A stretch of 6,797 nt of DNA, from positions 1 through 6,797 of the forward strand of contig JAIRYB010000047.1 of NCBI GenBank assembly GCA_031267955.1, written 5' to 3'. Each line of letters starts with the position of its first letter. Position 1 is the first letter of the stretch. The notes beneath the pieces are model-generated. The model had not been told where the DNA came from. It was given only the letters and a program-made list of their open reading frames with translations, and ran no database searches. Position numbers and translations under genes: made by a program. The stretch comes from Spirochaetaceae bacterium (GTDB lineage: Bacteria; Spirochaetota; Spirochaetia; Treponematales; Breznakiellaceae). Positions 4,033 to 6,797 of the stretch are shown piece after piece.

Positions 4033-6443
4033 TCCCTCCCCAGCCTAAAAGCTTTGCTGTTAATATCCGCGAGTTCCGGCGCTTTGGCGGCGAACATGGC
4101 GCTGATGGTGTTTTCCAGGGTTTCCGCGGAAACGGGGAGGAAGGGCGAGGCCGCCCCTATCATGACCATATTTACCGCGCGGATATGCCCGGCTTTTTTC
4201 GCGAGGCCCGCGGCGTCCACCAGCCGGTACACGGGGAATCGTTTAATCACATCGGTAATGGTTTCGGGGGCCGGATAATCCGGGATATTGACAAAAGGCT
4301 CAGAAGCGGTAACCAGCGCGCCTTTCGGCCCAAGCCACGCGGCGTAGCGCAGGCTCTCCAAAGGCTCCATGGCGATAATGAGATCCGCGCCGCCCCGGGG
4401 TACCAGGTCCGAAGCGATTGCCCCGTCGGAAATGCGGAGGTGCGCCAGAACCGCGCCTCCCCGCTGGGCCATGCCGTGTACTTCCGACTGGCGCACATTA
4501 AAGCCCGCGCTCACCGCGGCATGGGCGATAATTGCCGCGATGGAAAGCACGCCCTGGCCTCCGACCCCGGCAAGGATGATGTCCCGTTTTACGCGCCCCC
4601 CGCCGTTTCCCGCTGCCGCGCCGTTTTCCACGGCCACCGTGTTTCCCGCAGGCGCGCCGTCCCACCCGGTTTCCGCCGGGGCGGAGGCTGTTTTCCCCGC
4701 AGTTCGGGCGGCCTGCGCGGCGCCGCCACCGGAAGAAGCGGCCTTTTCCACCTTCGCCGCTTTCTGCCGTTTCCTGAAAGCCTCAAGGCACTCGCGCTTA
4801 AAGATAAGCACTGAAAGGCCGGGGTATTCAATTTCGGCGCGCAGTTTTGCCGCATTTTCCCCAAGAAGCTGGCTTTTCGCCTCAAGTTCGAGAAGATGAT
4901 CGGGATCGACCCCTGTTCCCAGTACAATCTGTTTTAGCCTGGCCGAAGGCACAACCGTTTTCTGGCAGCCCGTCATGGCGACGATAGAGTTGTCCAGAAT
5001 AACCAGGGTCATGGGCGTGTTGGCTGCCGCGGCATCGACCAGGCCGGTTATCCCCGAATGGAGGAAAGTGGAATCGCCGATAACGCCCACAACATGTTTT
5101 AAACCCGCGTCCGCAGCCCCCCTGGCCATGCCCACGGAAGCGCCCATACAGACAATGGTTTCGGGAACAGCATAGGGGGGCATGGCGCCCAGCGAATAGC
5201 AGCCTATGTCCGAGGTGATCGCCAGGGAATCGAGGCCTTCAACCGCCTTTTTGATTGTCTCGTAGCTGTCGCCGTGCGGGCAGCCCTTGCAGAGCTGGGG
5301 CGGCCGGCCCGGCAGCCTGGGTATATCCAGTGCCTTGAATTTTACCGAAGTGCCGTCAACGGTAAGGCTGTCGTCCAGGATACTCAGCCGCGCGGGCAGC
5401 CCCAGGCCCCGGCGCACCATGTCGGGATCAAGCTCGCCCGAGCGGTCGAGCGCGCCGTCGAGTTTTCCCGTGATAGTCAAATCCTGGGGCAAAATCCCCC
5501 GGAGCTTCCCCTCGATAAACGGCTGCCCCTCTTCTATCACGATAACCCGCTCCGCCTTTTCGCAGAGCGCCCGTATCTGATCCGCCGGCAGCGGGTACGC
5601 GCCTACGTGGAGCCGCGCGGGAACCCTGCCCCCCCGCGATTCGACGAAGTCGGCCAGGTTTTCCTCGTAATAGTTCCCCCCAAGCCCGGCGGTAATAACC
5701 GCGAAACTATTATCGGCATTATCAAGTTCAAGTTTGCTGGACAGGTATCCCGCGGACCATTCCCGTATATCGTCCTGCCTTTCGATGAGCGATAGGTAAT
5801 TGCGCCGGGCAAAAGCCGGAAGCAGCATCCACCGGGTCCTGTCGGATGCTTTGGAAAGCGGATTCCTTTCCCTCGGGGGCCGGACAGCGATCGCGGCCCG
5901 CGCGTGGGAAAGCCGCGTGGAAAGCCGGAGCATCACCGGGACGGAAAAACGTTCCGAAAGGCCAAATGCGTCGCGGGCCATGTTGTAGGCTTCCTGCTGG
6001 TTCCTCGGCTCAAGGCAGGGGATCATGGCGAAATCCGCGTAAAAACGGGAGTCCTGCTCGTTCTGGGAACTGTGCATCCCCGGATCGTCGGCTACGGCCA
6101 CCACCAGGGCGCCGTTGATTCCCAGAAGCGCCGCGTTCATGAGCGGGTCGGAGGCTACGTTAAGCCCCACGTGCTTCATGGTGACAATGGCCCGCTTCCC
6201 CGCGAAAGACGCGCCCAGCGCCGCCTCCAGGGCGGTCTTTTCGTTCGAACACCAGGCCGCGGTAAAATCGCCCCGCCCGCAACCGGCCCCTTCCCCGGCG
6301 TTTTTTTCGTATTCGCCGATAAGGTACTCCATAATTTCCGTAGAAGGGGTTCCCGGATACCCGTAAGCGCCGCTTAATCCCGCGTGAAGCGCCCCCAGGG
6401 CCGCCGCTTCGTCGCCCAGAAGGGCCAATACCGTTTCTGCCAT
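4029..6443 (-). CDS. iorAB: Fused indolepyruvate ferredoxin oxidoreductase, IorA-IorB in one chain, without the ferredoxin domain
   Basis: This 804-residue protein joins both subunits of the thiamine-diphosphate enzyme that oxidatively decarboxylates arylpyruvates to arylacetyl-CoA and CO2 with ferredoxin as electron acceptor. IorA part (1 to about 560): YGYPGTPSTEI (27-37); NEKTALEAALGASFAGKRA with MKHVGLN (67-95); DDPGMHSSQNEQD (119-131); CKGCPHG (385-391); SDIGC (411-415); and the thiamine site GDS at 456-458 with LDN at 483-485. IorB part (about 618-804): GVGGQGVLS (626-634) and EVHGMAQRGG (654-663). The usual C-terminal two-cluster ferredoxin domain of IorA is absent; an Ala/Gly-rich linker (about 561-617) takes its place. 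CKGC, C415 and perhaps C493 could hold one proximal cluster. The start at 6443 has GAGG four bases upstream. The frame stays open to 6710, but that extension resembles nothing in the family. The gene leads an operon with paaK. Confidence 0.92.
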   Translation of the reverse strand: MAETVLALLGDEAAALGALHAGLSGAYGYPGTPSTEIMEYLIGEYEKNAGEGAGCGRGDFTAAWCSNEKTALEAALGASFAGKRAIVTMKHVGLNVASDPLMNAALLGINGALVVAVADDPGMHSSQNEQDSRFYADFAMIPCLEPRNQQEAYNMARDAFGLSERFSVPVMLRLSTRLSHARAAIAVRPPRERNPLSKASDRTRWMLLPAFARRNYLSLIERQDDIREWSAGYLSSKLELDNADNSFAVITAGLGGNYYEENLADFVESRGGRVPARLHVGAYPLPADQIRALCEKAERVIVIEEGQPFIEGKLRGILPQDLTITGKLDGALDRSGELDPDMVRRGLGLPARLSILDDSLTVDGTSVKFKALDIPRLPGRPPQLCKGCPHGDSYETIKKAVEGLDSLAITSDIGCYSLGAMPPYAVPETIVCMGASVGMARGAADAGLKHVVGVIGDSTFLHSGITGLVDAAAANTPMTLVILDNSIVAMTGCQKTVVPSARLKQIVLGTGVDPDHLLELEAKSQLLGENAAKLRAEIEYPGLSVLIFKRECLEAFRKRQKAAKVEKAASSGGGAAQAARTAGKTASAPAETGWDGAPAGNTVAVENGAAAGNGGGRVKRDIILAGVGGQGVLSIAAIIAHAAVSAGFNVRQSEVHGMAQRGGAVLAHLRISDGAIASDLVPRGGADLIIAMEPLESLRYAAWLGPKGALVTASEPFVNIPDYPAPETITDVIKRFPVYRLVDAAGLAKKAGHIRAVNMVMIGAASPFLPVSAETLENTISAMFAAKAPELADINSKAFRLGRE

Positions 6444-6506
6444 AGTTCCTCGCTGTAGAATCCTGGAAAGCCCCGAACCTGAAGTTCTTAAAGGCTCCCT
6501 ATCCCT

Positions 6507-6547
6507 TGTCAATCGAACAATTCTACCAAAAGGCATAATCCTGTTAA
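6507..6547 (-). promoter_or_regulatory. Candidate promoter region of the ior-paaK operon
   Basis: The best match on the minus strand is TTAACA (6542-6547, five of six) with a 16-bp spacer and TAGAAT (6520-6525, five of six), giving a leader of about 70 nt. A perfect TTGACA also lies at 6507-6512 but lacks a good -10 at the right distance. Assigned by consensus only. Confidence 0.45.
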
Positions 6548-6674
6548 AGTGGGCGCGGGCGCAAAATGAGCCTGGGGCTGTAAAAGAAGTAGAAAAAACG
6601 GCTGGTTTGGGGTGCCGGCATGACGATTTCTTGTCTTTGCAGACTGAGGCGCGGAGAATCCTGGCGGTTTGTTC

Positions 6675-6700
6675 AAAAACCAAGGGGCTCCCGCATGGTT
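6675..6700 (-). terminator. Weak candidate terminator for a gene beyond the right edge
   Basis: On the minus strand AACCA (6696-6700) pairs with TGGTT (6678-6682) around a small GGG/CCC inner stem and runs into five T residues. It would end transcription from a minus-strand gene outside the window, upstream of ior. The stem has an internal loop and is short, so this is tentative. Confidence 0.25.
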
Positions 6701-6729
6701 TGTCCCGCATTCCTTAGAGCGGGGACAAA
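6699..6729. repeat. Inverted repeat in the ior upstream region
   Basis: TTTGTCCCGC at 6699-6708 pairs with GCGGGGACAAA at 6719-6729 with one extra G and a 10-base loop. Smaller C-rich/G-rich complementarities follow to about 6756. The whole non-coding stretch 6444-6797 holds only this, the candidate promoter and the candidate terminator; no coding region there is supported. Confidence 0.4.
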
Positions 6730-6797
6730 GCTATCCCCTCAAGGGAAGCGGGGGTATGTGCCGGGCGGTGTTACGACGCTTGTTTTAAGGGGTGCAA

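Noticed and set aside
3256..4278. A 340-codon plus-strand open frame
   Set aside because: It lies antisense to the ligase and the ior gene in GC-rich DNA, its translation resembles no family, and the opposite strand carries clear catalytic motifs throughout.
6444..6710. N-terminal extension of the ior protein by 89 residues
   Set aside because: The extension has no family similarity, contains candidate promoter elements, and the ATG at 6443 has its own Shine-Dalgarno followed by the expected IorA start.

Overview
The window looks like spirochaete chromosome, most likely a Treponema of the insect-gut or other anaerobic kind. The main clue is the lipoprotein at 1190-1969: its start (MKSKLFG, then a hydrophobic stretch and VLAGCDNGTT) is a style I associate with the large lipoprotein sets of termite-gut treponemes. 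The oxygen-sensitive 2-oxoacid:ferredoxin oxidoreductase on the right agrees with an anaerobe. This placement rests on recall, not on a search.

Left part (1-1189). A minus-strand NAD(P)-binding SDR/epimerase gene enters from the left edge and is broken. An insertion of net 171 bp (30-200) with nested inverted repeats splits its C-terminal half and brings an in-frame stop; the family sequence resumes in frame on the other side. A second, unrelated element lies in its leader: a 163-bp MITE (791-953) with perfect 14-bp terminal inverted repeats and a perfect 8-bp target duplication, resembling IS66-family ends. It sits between a candidate promoter (962-990) and the gene's ribosome binding site. 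Hairpins and a candidate terminator fill 1033-1158.

Middle part (1190-2509). A minus-strand secreted lipoprotein of unknown function is divergent from a small XRE-type repressor. Their shared intergenic region holds a perfect 12-bp-arm palindrome (2091-2117) that covers the -10 region of a good lipoprotein promoter (TTGACA, 18 bp, TATAGA) and a possible -10 for the regulator. I infer a self-contained regulator/operator/lipoprotein switch. The regulator's only strong Shine-Dalgarno serves a 7-codon TTG mini-ORF that ends in a TAATG overlap with the regulator's ATG.

Right part (2510-6797). A convergent intergenic region holds four tandem 55-bp units, each carrying a copy of the 3' end of the neighbouring phenylacetate-CoA ligase gene including its stop codon. 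The ligase (2716-4032) and a fused indolepyruvate ferredoxin oxidoreductase IorA-IorB (4029-6443) form an operon with an ATGA overlap. The fused enzyme lacks the C-terminal ferredoxin domain usual in IorA; an Ala/Gly-rich linker stands in its place. Together the two enzymes interconvert aryl acids, arylacetyl-CoA and arylpyruvates: catabolic for aromatic amino acids in one direction, salvage of aryl acids into amino acids in the other. A candidate promoter lies at 6520-6547; the remaining sequence to 6797 holds hairpins but no gene I can support.
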